Shown here piece by piece: positions 23,929 through 35,400 of a stretch of 64,000 nt of DNA. Made by a program: the position numbers and the translations under genes. Where the stretch lies: positions 39,030,741-39,094,740 of the forward strand of contig CM069593.1 of NCBI GenBank assembly GCA_035771175.1, given 5' to 3'. Source of the stretch: Paratinospora sagittata (Eukaryota; Streptophyta; Magnoliopsida; Ranunculales; Menispermaceae). A model generated the notes under the pieces. The model saw only the letters and a list, made by a program, of their open reading frames with translations. It had not been told where the DNA came from and did no database searches. Numbering within the stretch: position 1 is the first letter of the stretch; every line of letters begins with the position of its first letter.

Positions 23929-24574
23929 CAACAAATGCGGGGATGATGAAGCTTGATGTTTCTAGTGAAGTTGCAATCATATAAATGATTTTTTAATAGA
24001 AAAAACATAAACAAAAATTATATAAAATAAATAAAAAAGGTTGCATTGAAAAAAAAAAATTATATGCCCACAAGCATCTTGCTAAACAAACTCAAGATTC
24101 CAACTAAGGAGAGGTGGGACTATCCCAGATGAAAAGCACATTACCAAAGGATTGGACTAAAATTCTTAGTGATAGACTTAATTTGACGAGTAATGGTGAG
24201 GTGTTTATTGGACACGAGATAGCACCAAGTCAACAATATAAATAATTAGAAATGCACTTGAAAAAACTACCTATTATTGATTATTGAATGAACATTGATT
24301 TTCTCTCATGATTTCTTTATCTTTTCTCGATGTTGTGCCATTTGTTTTCATCTTGTATCCCAATTTTTGAATCATAAATCGAATGTAACATTTGAAAAGA
24401 ATTAAATAAATTCTTCAAGACATGTTTTATTGGATTATTCATTTTTTGTGGTCTTTAGTTTTTTTTTAATTTTTTATTAAGCATTTCTGGTTTTACTATA
24501 CCAAATAGATAAAAGTGAAATAAATAACCTTGCGCCATACCCGGTTTTCAGTTTTCCCCTCTACCCAACGAATA
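23929..24574. other. Unassigned AT-rich spacer
   Basis: This holds the right flank of the RE1-like Copia insertion site. I see no coding frame, structured RNA or clear repeat. Confidence 0.5.
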
Positions 24575-25331
24575 TCATATACTATTAAAACTGATTACAT
24601 AGCTTTATTCTTCGCCATGTATCTCCTATATGTTTTATCTCAAAATGAGTGTTTTCAGTTCCCTCTCTTACGTCTCTCTAACCTATTTTTCTTTACTTCC
24701 ATTTGTAATATTACTCCTGTTCTCTTTATCTCTTAGTTTCCTTCGATTGCAGCACGACACGTTTTAAGTGCATGGTTCTCTCTCCCAACCCTCGAATGTA
24801 ATTATCTCCTCTAATGTTCTTTTTCATCTATATCTCTCCTTTTTTTTATTTTTAACTACCTTAATTATCTTTTTTAGAAATCCAGTTTTCTTTTATCTTT
24901 ACTCTTTTTAGATTCTTTCTATATAAAATCATGCATTATGCATCTAATTTTAAATAGATAATATTAGTAAATACTATATACTATTTAAGTCTTTAATTAA
25001 ATTATTTTACAATTTATAATTATATTATCTATATTATTATTATATGATAGCGAACAAATGAATATTGAATTAATATTATTATCTTAATATTTAAAATTAA
25101 ATAAAAACAACTCATAAATTAAATATATCATAATAAAAATAACTTTTTTTTTATCAGTTAAAGTATTTTATCAGTTATAATATATTACTTACATAAAAAG
25201 TCAAATTATAATAATGTATTAATCAAATGTAAAGCATATAATTCTTAAATAAAGTGTTTATTTGTTATCACAAATTAATTACATAAATTAATTTATAAAT
25301 TTCTTCGTGCATCGCGTGGGTTACAAACTTG
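24575..25331 (+). mobile_element. Probable non-autonomous Helitron remnant
   Basis: The left end reads TCATATACTATTAAAACTGA, like the TC(T)ATACTATTAAAA start of many plant Helitrons. The right end reads CGTGCATCGCGTGGGTTACAAACTTG, close to the common 3' end where a GTGCATCGCAC hairpin precedes a CTAG-type terminus. The hairpin is imperfect and the end reads CTTG, so it is decayed. The interior is AT-rich with no coding capacity. No target duplication is expected for a Helitron, so the boundaries rest on end motifs alone. Confidence 0.5.
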
Positions 25332-25839
25332 TTTATATATACAAGTACATTGCTATTTTTAGCTATAAAGAGACTTTTCTGATCCCTATAAAAAAAAAAG
25401 GCTTTATGAAGAGTTTTTCTTTATGATTGGCTTAAATCATTTGGAAGGCATTGGATGAGTCCTTTGCCGTTGTGTTGTATTGAATAGAATAAGAGACGTA
25501 CGCCTCTACAGCTTTCTTATATCATTTTGATCATAAGAGCACCACTGCGATCCCCCAACAACTAATTATTTAAAGAGTGTGTGACATTAATTATAGCACG
25601 ATCCCCATCAGCTCTTTTAACATCACGTTCAAGATCATTATTATCAGGAAGATATTAGGTAAGTGACTCTTTGATAGCATCATCTCAGCAACTCAAAATG
25701 CTTTTTGTGCATGATTCCAAATGATTATGCATATCATCTAATTATAAGGTGACACAATTATCTCTGCATAGCTTTTGATTTTTAACTTTTGTCCATGGGA
25801 AGAATTCACTAAATTTAGAATTCACTTGATAATCAATAA
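25332..25839. other. Unassigned spacer
   Basis: AT-rich sequence with no gene or repeat that I recognise. Confidence 0.4.
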
Positions 25840-25856
25840 TTCTCAATTTCACTGCT

Positions 25857-26023
25857 TTTTTTTTTTGGTATAATCGAGGGTATCCGGTTCTAACTAATCT
25901 CTGGGGCTCGTAGTTGCTTGAGTGGGAGACACCCTTAGCAGCCAATGCTAGTGGAGAGTTGAACTCGTGACCTCGTTTTTTGAGACGTACGTCCCAAGCC
26001 ACTCAACCAACCGAACGTTGGTT
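25857..26023 (-). mobile_element. tRNA-derived SINE
   Basis: On the minus strand the element begins with a tRNA-like head (GGTTGGTTGAGTGGCTTGGG, resembling an A box). A B-box-like GAGTTCAACTC follows about 40 bp later. The tail ends ACCCTCGATTATACC and a run of about 13 A residues. Target duplications flank it: TTCTCAATTTCACTGCT (25840-25856) and TTCTCAATTTCATTGCT (26024-26040), 17 bp with one mismatch. This is the pattern of LINE-driven SINE insertion. An open frame crosses it (25742-26002) but is not a gene. Confidence 0.85.
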
Positions 26024-26040
26024 TTCTCAATTTCATTGCT

Positions 26041-26559
26041 CTCTATTAGACTTCATGGTCCAAGTTATTTTAGCTTCTAGAAAATTATCTTTTAATCATG
26101 GTTCATAACCCGTCCTCTATAATGCTGAATAAATGTTAGAGAATGATGTTGGCCTCCTTTTGGTAGAGTTTGTGCTTTAATTTGGATTAAAGTTTTTGTA
26201 AAAGTGTTTCTTAAAAAAGTACATATAAATAAGCTATTTGGCAAAATACATCAAAGGTGCTTTTTCATATTTTAAAAGTATTGTTTTTTACTTTAAAAAT
26301 AATGATTTTATCCTTTTACATTTAAAAATAAATATACTTACGGATAATCTATAAAATTTAATTTAGTTCAATAATATTATAGATTATAATGCAAATATTT
26401 TAAAATAAAACATAAATATTAACTTATATTTATATTTGTATCAAATTATAATAGAATTTTATATCAGAAGAATGGTGAGGTCAAAGTTCCACCGCAATCA
26501 TGGTCTCCTATTCGTCAAAATTGCCACTGCACCACTTTTGAACTGCGAAACCAAATCGG
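26041..26559. other. Unassigned AT-rich spacer
   Basis: AT-rich, low-complexity sequence. A segment with repeated AAAGTTTTT- and AAAAGTGTTT-like runs (26155-26330) resembles the end of some MITEs, but I find no matching inverted end. Confidence 0.4.
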
Positions 26560-26994
26560 GGGGCTTTTGACATGATTACCTTTTCAAAAATAAATAATTT
26601 CACAAATGTCATCCCTTCAAAAATAATGTCACATTTGCCACATTTTACTGTTCACTGTACATTTTACTGTTCACTGTACAGTCAGCGCGTCTTTTGAAAA
26701 GACGCCTTCCCTTCACCTTTAAAAAAATTTACGCATTTCACAAATTTTTTTTAGTGAAAGGAAAAAAGACGCCTTCCCTTCACCATTTTTTTTTAAAGTG
26801 GAAGGGAATGCGTCTTTTTAAAAGACGCATTCCCTTCCACTTAAAAAAATTTCACCTCTGCGCCGATGTGGCGCATATTTAGCGCGCTGACTGTGCAGTG
26901 AACAGTAAAATGTGACAAATATGACATTATTTTTGAGGGGATGGCATTTGTGAAATTATTTATTTTTTGAAAGGTAATCATATCAAAAGTCCCC
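26560..26994. mobile_element. Foldback MITE with long inverted repeats
   Basis: The outer arms (about 26560-26665 and 26900-26994) are inverted copies: GGGGCTTTTGACATGATTACC at left and the complement of GGGGACTTTTGATATGATTACC at right. The arms continue through ATAATTTCACAAATG, AATAATGTCACATTTG and TTTACTGTTCACTG. An AAATCGG direct repeat flanks the element (26553-26559 and 26995-27001; eight bp if the shared G is counted). The centre folds again, with AAGACGC(C/A)TTCCCTTC in four alternating orientations (26695-26850). It encodes nothing credible and would depend on a transposase elsewhere; a 7-8 bp duplication would fit a hAT-type source. Confidence 0.8.
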
Positions 26995-27001
26995 AAATCG
27001 G

Positions 27002-27895
27002 GCTTAAGTGTAGCTTTCCAAAATGCACTTTTTACGTCATTTGAACCGTAAACACACAAAGTGCCTAATGGCTAAGAAAAAAACTGCCTTGGACCATTTT
27101 CTTGACGCGACAAAGTTGAAATAACGCTTCCAAATGAATCCATTGTTTATATATATAAATTGTACCAATTACGTCAAAGAACCTCATGATACAGTAGATG
27201 AGTAATACTTAAAGGACACACTCTTTTAATATATATTTTTGACATTATATTTAAAAATTATTAAATTACTTTTATTCATTTTTGGACCAAACAATCATAA
27301 CTTAACCTCAATGGAAGAGGAAAGTTTGAATCTCGTTTTTAGCAAGATTCTTAGGCACATGTAGGTTTGGCTACTTAATTTCCTTATGCCACAATCTCTT
27401 TACATAACCTAATTAACAACTTTTAATACGTAACGCCTAACTAATTAAGCCCCACATTAATAGCTAATACATTTTTGACATAAAGAGTAGTACTTCTTTC
27501 CTTACTTTTATAAAAGCATCTCCCTCGTGGCTGCTAATGATTCATGAAATAGAAAACTTTGTTTTACGTATGATTTACTCTAGACGTTCCCCACTTATGG
27601 CAATCTTTATAAATTTACAGCTTTGAGATCTTATAATATGAGTTTTTTTTTTTAATAAAATAGAAAAGAAAAATGACAAATTATTGTATTTTTTTTCCCC
27701 TTTTGAAAGGATAAAGCCATTGGTGGACGTGCAAAAAATATGCATATATATGTTCATGTTTTTAAACATGACACAGTTATTCTTTTTTATGGCTAGAAGA
27801 TGTGAATTAGCTTATAAAGATAGTGTTATAGGCTTATCACATTTTTCTAGTCAACGTGTTTGGTTTGCCTTCAAAGGTGACAAAATTGAATCATT
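27002..27895. other. Unassigned AT-rich spacer
   Basis: AT-rich sequence. I see no coding domain, RNA gene or target duplication. Small open frames on either strand lack recognisable motifs. Confidence 0.45.
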
Positions 27896-28040
27896 ATGAA
27901 CAATTTTCTATATCTAGAAAAGAAATCAGTCCATCACCGGAGTTGGGATGCTATTTGTAAACCCAAAGGAAGAGGAGGATTAAGGATTGGAATAGCAAAG
28001 GAGAATAATATTGTAGGTAGAATCAAACTTGGCTTTAAAG
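27896..28040 (+). pseudogene. LINE reverse-transcriptase-protein fragment
   Basis: The translation holds SWDAICKPKGRGGLRIG, followed by an AKENN-like end. That is the signature just downstream of the reverse transcriptase in plant LINE polyproteins (the usual form is W-x-x-(V/I)-C-x-P-K-x-x-GG-L). Only about 45 residues are left and no other LINE domain is nearby. Confidence 0.75.
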
Positions 28041-28074
28041 AAAGACTCCTTATGGGTGAAATAGACACTAACAA

Positions 28075-28270
28075 AAGGACTTTTTAACCACGGGCATAGA
28101 CCCTCATGGATCAAACGGTGGTCAAAAATCAATCTTTTCTACCACAGCTTATGCCCGTCATAGAACACTATTTGATAATGTGTTTTTTTGTCATTAACTA
28201 CGGGTCACGCCCATGGTTTAAAAATACTTTTAACCACAAGTAATGCCCGTTGTAAAAACATTTTTGGTTG
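28075..28270. repeat. Clustered ACCACGGGCAT-type repeats in both orientations
   Basis: Four elements lie within 180 bp: TTTTTAACCACGGGCATAGA (28080), CTTATGCCCGTCAT (28146), CTACGGGTCACGCCCATGG (28200) and TAACCACAAGTAATGCCCGTTGT (28230). Such clusters are like the subterminal repeats of CACTA or similar DNA transposons, but I find no terminus. Confidence 0.5.
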
Positions 28271-28632
28271 AATAAATATTTTTGGGTGAAAAACGTTGCA
28301 CATATATAATTAAATGTTTATATCTATACAAACATAGGAAAGTAAATAAAATGACACAAATTAAATATATTACAAATTGTAAAATTGTCTTTTGTTACTA
28401 CCTTGTATCTACATATATCATTAAAAAAAAAAAGATTGTCAGCATTACTAAATCACACTAATTTATAAAGTCAACTATATTACAGACAACAATATCATAT
28501 TTCTTTTTACCTTGAAAATGGATTCAATTTTCCTTTTTTCCATTAGGCCTCTCAAAATTGGAAAAGCTTCTTTGAGACTATCAAATAAGAAAATAAAATA
28601 TTTTCAAGCAACAATGGTTTTGCAAATTAAAT
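28271..28632. other. Unassigned AT-rich spacer
   Basis: No coding sequence or known repeat seen. Confidence 0.4.
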
Positions 28633-30096
28633 TGTAATGCCCCATATGTACGAGTCAAACTTGTACGTTGATTAATATGTATTGTCAAACGTATTTGTAC
28701 GCATATATGTATGTACAAGACCTTAAAATAGAGAAAATACAAGTATTGTAGGGCTATTGGTACCCTAGGAGGCTAGTTGTATCATAAAATGCCCAATACT
28801 TACTAAAATTTCAGATTTGAGTGCAAGAAGCGCGCTTCTATGGCAAACCCGAGAGTAGAATATTTAAGAAAGTTCAGAGAAGTGTGCTCCTTAAGGGACA
28901 GCACACTGCTGGCAAAAGAGAAGCGCGCTCCTCACGGGATTTCCAAAAATTCATTTTCTAGGCAGGCGAGAAACACGCTTCCCAAGGGGAGAAGTGTGCT
29001 CCTTGGTGGGCCTGGCAGTTTTTTTTAACAAGTTAGTGAAGCGGTTGTGCATGTGTTTTAACACCTGTCTCAACCATTTCAACTCATTTTGAGCAGGCTG
29101 AACTTAGGGAAATTAAGAGCAACAAAAAGGAAAAGGAAGATTGAATTTGGAAAGCCAAATCCAAGGTAAGAATTGCTCATTTTTAGCTCAAAACTCCATT
29201 TTTGGATTCCTCTTTTCAAGTTGTGCAACATAAGTGAGATTTGCATGTTTTCCATTGCTAGATTACAAGCTGAAAAAAGTGGGTCTAAGCTGGAAATTAT
29301 TGATTCAATGGAGGAAACCATAGGTAAGTGGTTCCTTGTTGTTTTGTGATTTATTTGATGGTTAAAATATTGATTTTTCATGGTTGGAAATGGAAGTTCC
29401 AGAATTGTTGGGTAAGGGTTTTGGGCACATATTTTAAGTGTTGAATTGATGTGTTCTTGATTGGAAAATGATATTAGATGTTTAGGAATGTTGAATTGCA
29501 AAGAATTGAGGATGAACACAAGTGAGGTGTTTGTGCTGTAACTGTCAAGAATTGAGAAAATTGGCTAAGTGTGTGTATTGTAGACTTGGTAAAAATCTTG
29601 TACATTGTGAGTATTTCTATTTTGGTTTTATGTATGACATTATTGTATATATAAACCCCTATTTTATGAAATGATAGCATGTATGATTGCTATGTTTTGC
29701 ATTATTTCTTGAATACATAAAATCTTTGATTTGAATATCGAACATACTTAGACTTGCCCAATGTAAGGAAATAATATGATCAATTCCATTGAGGGAAGTT
29801 TGAAGACTAGACCTCGGAATAATCGAGATAATGGTTTGATAAATTGAATTATCCCTATAAATGCATAATGAGGATATAGACTCACTTACATACCTAAGGG
29901 TGAGGATTTTGTTATTTATGCATTGTCTGATATGTATAGAGTGGCGCAAAACAAAAATGTACTTAATCATGTACGGATATTTAGATGTGAATTGCATATC
30001 GGGTTTATGATATTGATTGAATGTCATGTTTTCTTATTGATGCATGTATATTGTCATTACTAGATTATTCACTGAGCTTGTTATAGCTCACCCCAC
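28633..30096 (+). mobile_element. Gypsy LTR, 5' portion, cut by a SIRE-like insertion
   Basis: It starts TGTAATGCCCC, like the solo LTR at 36624 (TGTAATGCCCG), and runs to CACTGAGCTTGTTATAGCTCACCCCAC near 30070-30096, the conserved block seen in all four Gypsy LTRs here. The rest of the LTR is replaced by the SIRE-like LTR starting at 30097. A local cluster of GCGC-core repeats lies at 28825-29015. No gene is visible; open frames on the minus strand (29079-30027) are AT-biased and domain-free. Confidence 0.7.
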
Positions 30097-30357
30097 TGTT
30101 GACCCAGATATGTCCAAGAGAGAGGGGGGGAGGGGGTGAATTGGACACTTAACAGATTTTAACCTTTCTTAAAATTGTGCGGAATAATGAAAGCAGATTA
30201 AACAAAGTATAGCAATGAGATACAGTAAATGTAAATGGGAAAATGCAAGCAAGATTTATAGTGGTTTGGCCGCGCCTACATCCACTACCTAACCTCCTTA
30301 GTTAAGATTTGTTCAAACTCCACTATGGACCTTCTTACAGGTGAAGATCAAACCGAT

Positions 30358-30475
30358 ACACTTTCTCAGCTTACGGGTGTGAGAACTACCGTTTCTCAAC
30401 TTACGGATGTGAGAATACATATTCTCTACTTACAGGTGAGAGAGAACCTATTCTCAACTTACGGGTGTGAGAAGA
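30358..30475. repeat. Tandem repeat, 29-30 bp period, in SIRE-like LTR A
   Basis: Four units share CTCAACTTACGGGTGTGAGA or close variants. The same array is present in the partner LTR at 40035-40145, so it was in the element at insertion. Confidence 0.85.
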
Positions 30476-31197
30476 TCGTTTACAACTTTGAGCAACACTT
30501 GCTCTAACTCAATGACTTACTAGTCACCACAAACTGAATACAAGATGAGATATGATTCCCTTTACTCAGAATCAAAGTGATACTTACAAAGCTTTGGATT
30601 GAACCTTCTGTAGTCACAGATTTAACAAAATATGTGTGATGAAGTTTATACTGAAAACAAGTTCAAAGAGTTTTTGTCTTCTTCAATGGGTTTTCGAAAT
30701 AATAAAGATGAAGATCAATCAACCTAGAAGACTTGAAGTTTTTCTTTCAAAGTGATCGTAAGATCAAGCACAAGTGAAAGAAGACTAACTTTCAAAAAGT
30801 GTTTTAGCACAAAATAAAGTTGTTAATACGTTTTGAATGAATATCAGTTTCTTATTTCATTAGTAGTTTTTATGTACTAAGGAAGCATGTATATATAGGA
30901 ATAACAAAGGCACAATAGACAATTTTGGCACTCTAAGTTATTTGAAATATAACGTTAACATTCTTTTCCGAAATGGATCGATTCAGCTTAATGCATATTA
31001 CGGTGATAGCACCTAAATCATCTGATCCTTTCATGAAAGAGGAATGTTCTAACGAAGTTTTAGAACGTTTAAAAAGTTCTGAAAAGTTGTACGATTCTAA
31101 AAAGTTATGTAAAGTATTCGCACGTTTCTCAAAAAGTTAACAGAAATAGCAGTAATGTCAGAATAGCCAAAATATTTTTTTTGTCGTTTTGTTCCTT

Positions 31198-31735
31198 TGA
31201 GGGCGCTCATAGAACATTAGCATCTTACTGAACAATGAAGTGAGGGTGTTACTAAATAGTAAGCGTCATGACTTACTTTGACAATTAAACGACTTAAATC
31301 ATGAGGGCGCTACTTCGCAGTGAGCGTCCTGCTTTGTTTTAAAACTTTTGACACACAAGAGTGCTACTAAAAATTGAGCGTCCTGAACTATTAAAAACGG
31401 TTTTAAAACAATGTTAAGTGCACCGACGGATGGTAAGTGTCCTGAAAGTTATTTAAGTTAATTCTAAAGAAGAGGGTGCTCCTACACAAGTAGCGTCCTG
31501 ATAATTTATTCAACTTATAACTTATCAGTGTCCTTAAAGATAGAAATCACTTAAAGACAAAAAGATCTTTCAGCGAGCTGAAACTAAGTCAGCGTCCTGA
31601 TATTCTCAAAGGTTGATAAAGGAAAGGTCGTTCTTACCAAGTGAGCATCCTTATTAATCAAATCAATTCAACCTTGAGCGTCCTAACATTTTATCAGCGT
31701 CTTGAGGGCGCTGCTAAAAAATTAGCGTCCTGAAA
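31198..31735. repeat. Dispersed GAGGGCGCT / AGCGTCCTGA repeats in SIRE-like LTR A
   Basis: At least eight pairs of GAGGGCGCT (or GAGGGTGYT) followed 15-25 bp later by GAGCGTCCTG are spaced about 60-70 bp apart. They are imperfect and lie in the U3 part of the LTR on the sense strand. Confidence 0.75.
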
Positions 31736-32105
31736 GACTTTTATAAAAGTGGCTTTTGATTTCTCGATTAAAGCTCGATAAAACATAATGTAACCAGATT
31801 AAATTTATCATGCAACCGATCGATTAAAACATGCAGACATGCATATTGCTGAATCACATGATATAGAAGGTCCTACAACCTATTATAATCTAATCATACA
31901 AATAAACATTTTCAAAGGATCATGGTCTTCAAGAAGATCTTTTAATACGTTCGCCATGCATCATTGAATCTTTGATACCTTCAAGTAAAATTAGATATGT
32001 CATATGTGCAGTAATATCATAAACAGAATGTAGTTTTGTAATCATCAAAATCTTTCATAATAGGGACATATTCTCGTAAGGGACATGAGGATAATTTGTT
32101 CAACA

Positions 32106-32122
32106 ATCTCTTCCTTTTTGAT
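32106..32122 (-). other. Polypurine tract of SIRE-like element A
   Basis: On the minus strand CAAAAAGGAAGAGAT lies directly before the 3' LTR, the typical place and composition. Confidence 0.8.
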
Positions 32123-32479
32123 GATTTCAAACACATTACTGTAGGCTTTGAAGCAAGCTAATAAAATAATGTATGTATGCATGAGATGCAATACTAATGT
32201 TCCTTGTTTCATATGATATGAGTGCATTACCAAGGAATCTACATAAAATATCACTAAGACTCCCCCTTAGTGTTAAACTCTCCCTGAGTTTATGATGCTT
32301 CAATGATAGTACTTTCTCCCTTTTTTGAAATATCAAAAAAGAGTAAAGTAGCATGAAATATATCTCTCTCATATAGAGGTAAGCATCAAACTATCACAGA
32401 TCAGTCTCAGAGAACATCCCAAGCTCTCTGCGAATATGAACAAACTAGTCTTTTGGTAAAGCTTTAGTAAATATGTCAG

Positions 32480-35400
32480 CCAGTTGTTCTTTGGTTCCAA
32501 TATGAGATAATACGACTTCTCCATTTTGCACATGATCCCGTAAAAGATGACGTCTTATTTGAATATGCTTAGTTCGAGAATGCAATACAGGATTTTATGA
32601 TATGTTGATAACACTAGTATTGTCACACAAAATTTCAGCACATTGAATAAGTATTTGATAATCATGAAGTTGTTGTTTCATGTAAAGAACCTGAGAATAG
32701 CAACTTCCAGTAGCAACATATTCTACTTTAGCTGTTGATAATGCCACTGAATGTTGTTTCTTCCAAAACCAAAAAATAAAAGAATTTCCAAGAAAGTGAT
32801 AAAATTCAGAGGTAGTTTTCTTATCTGTTAGACTACCGGTATAGTCGGAGTCTACATAACTTCTGAGATCAAAAGTAGTACCTTTGGAATACCAAATTCC
32901 TAAGTGTGTTGTGCCATTTATATATCTGAATATTCGTTTGACACACTTTAAATGAGATTCTTTAGGTTCAGATTGAAATCTTACACAAAGACAGACATTG
33001 AACATTATGTCAAGTCGACTTGCTGTTAAGTACAAAAGACTTCCAATCATGCTTCTATAAAGTTTTGAATCAATTGATTTACCTTTTTCATCCTTATCTA
33101 ATTTGATTGTAGAAGTGCAAGGAGTATCAATCAACTTCAAATTGTGCATTTGAAACTTTTTGACCATTTCCTTAGCATACTTTAATTGGCTTATGAAGGT
33201 GCCTTTCGGCATTTGTTTAATTTGTAAGCCAAGAAAGTATGTAAGTTCTCCCATCATACTCATTTCAAATTCTTTCTGCATTAATTTTGAAAACTCGTCA
33301 CATAATTCTTTGTTTGATGCACCAAAAATGATGTCGTCCACATATATTTGAACAATAAGCATGTTATCATTGTGGTGTTTAATAAACAAAGTTGGATCAA
33401 GTTTTCTTTTTTGAAACTTATGATCTAAAAGAAATGAACTCAGTCGATCATACCAAGCTCTTGGAGCTTTTTTTAATCCATATAAGGCTTTGTAGAGTTT
33501 GAACACATATTCCGGGTCTTGAGCATCCTCAAACCCTGGAGGAGGTTGTTCCACATATACCTCTTCATTGACGTAAAACACTCTTTACATCCATTTGGTA
33601 TAAGGGAAAATTCTTGTACCAAGCATAGGCAAGTAACATTCTTATTGCCTCTAATCTTGCTACTGGGGCAAAGACTTCTTTGAAGTCTATGCCTTCTTTT
33701 TGGTTGTACCCTTGTGCAACCAATCTAGTCTTATTGCGGACAATGATGCCTTGTTCATTCATTTTGTTCCTAAAGATCCATTTGGTTCCAATAACAGATT
33801 GATGAAAAGGTCTAGGAACTAATTCTCATACTTTCTTTCGCACAAAGTGTCCTAGTTTTTCTTGCATAGCAAGAATCCAGTTTTCATCTTTCAGTGCATC
33901 TTCCACTTTAATTGGTTCAAATTGTGATACAAAAGCAACAAGCTCTTGATCTTTTTGAATTGAGGCTCTAGTGGATATACCTTTTCGTGGATCTCCTAAA
34001 ATTTGATCTTGGGAGAGACCTTGAAGCAATCTAGAGTTTTTAGAAGATTCTAAAGATGGTTCAGGTTCAAGATTTATAACCTTGGTTGTCTTAGGTTCAT
34101 CGTCATCAAAATTTAATTGCTTAAATTCATCCACAAGACTTTTAACACTTTCATCAAAGTTTACATGAATTGATTCTTCTACAGTTTGATTAGATTTGTT
34201 GAAAACTTTGTAAGCTCTACTGTGAGAAGAATATCCTAAAATAATTCTTATGTCTGGTTTAGGTTCAAACTTATCTAAATTGTCTTTATCATTAAGAATA
34301 AAACATTTACATCTGAATACTCGGAAGTAACTGATGTTGGGTGCTCTACCCTTCCATAGTTCATATGAAATTTTATTCAAATCTTTTCTAATCAGAACTC
34401 GGTTCATCACATAGCATGCAATGTTTATAGCTTCACCCCAAAAATGATTTGCAATGTTATACTCATTGAGCATTGTTCTACACATCTCTTGCAGAGTTCT
34501 ATTCTTTCTTTCAACTACACCATTTTGCCATGGAGTCCTAAGGGCTGATAGATGGTGAGTGTAACCTTGATTGTTACAAAATTCTTCGAGATTTTTATTG
34601 ACAAATTCACCACGTCTATCACTCCTAATTATATTGATTTGTATCCCTTTTCATTTTCAACTCTTTTACAGAATTTTATAAATGTTTCACAAGCATCAGA
34701 TTTATGAGCTAATAGAAATACCCATGTGAATCGAGTAAAGTCATCAATAATCACAAACACATATGATTTACCACCTAAGCTTTGACTTTTGGTTGGTCCG
34801 AAAAGATCCATGTGAATTAGTTCGAGAGCTCTAGAAGGTGATTGATGCCTCTTGCTCTTAAATGATGATCGGGTGTGCTTACCAAGTTGACATGGTTCAA
34901 ACCTTTTCATTTGAGTAAGTTCCTTTCAGAATACCCGTGGCCAGATCATGTTTAACAATTCTAGATATGTTGTCCATATTAACATGAGCTAATCTCCTAT
35001 GCTATAGCCATGCATCATTACCAAAGATAGCACTTAAACATGTTACATTTTGTTTTTTCATGTCATTGAAGTTTGTGCAATACACATTCTTAATTCTAGA
35101 TGCCATGAATGCAACCGTTTTATCAACATGTTTGACAATACACCTATTTGCCTCAAATGAAATGTCATAACCCTTGTCACATAATTGACTTATGCTCATG
35201 GGATTATGCTTCAGCCCTTTAACATAAAGTGCATCAGATATGAATAGAGAATCGTTACCAATAGTTCCAATGCCTTCAATATCACCTTTGCTATCGTCTC
35301 TGAAGGTGACCTTTCCTCCTTTCTTTTTTTCAAGGCTCAGAAAGTTAGATTTATCTCCAGACATGTGCCTTGAGCAACCGCTGTCTAGATATCATATATC

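Larger units (their letters stand above)
30097..32105 (-). repeat. SIRE-like Copia element A, 3' LTR (about 2.0 kb)
   Basis: It starts TGTTGACCCAGATATG and ends TTCAACA at 32105, with the purine tract beyond it. The first 1.1 kb is closely similar to 39756-40867, the other LTR of the element. It carries the conserved complement of GAACCACTATAAAT-type sequence near 30260, a tandem repeat (30358-30475) and a GCGC-core array (31198-31735). The 5 bp before it, CCCAC, is the left half of the target duplication. The right half is lost. Confidence 0.87.

Noticed and set aside
25742..26002. 86-residue open frame on the minus strand
   Set aside because: It crosses a SINE and its A tail, so it is not a gene.
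25857..26023. A functional tRNA gene
   Set aside because: The A- and B-box-like motifs fit a tRNA, but no cloverleaf stem is completed and the A tail plus target duplication show a SINE.
26155..26460. A second MITE left of the foldback element
   Set aside because: The left side resembles known MITE ends, but no inverted partner or target duplication was found.
29079..30027. Several minus-strand open frames of up to 146 residues
   Set aside because: They lie in a Gypsy LTR, are AT-biased and lack any motif.
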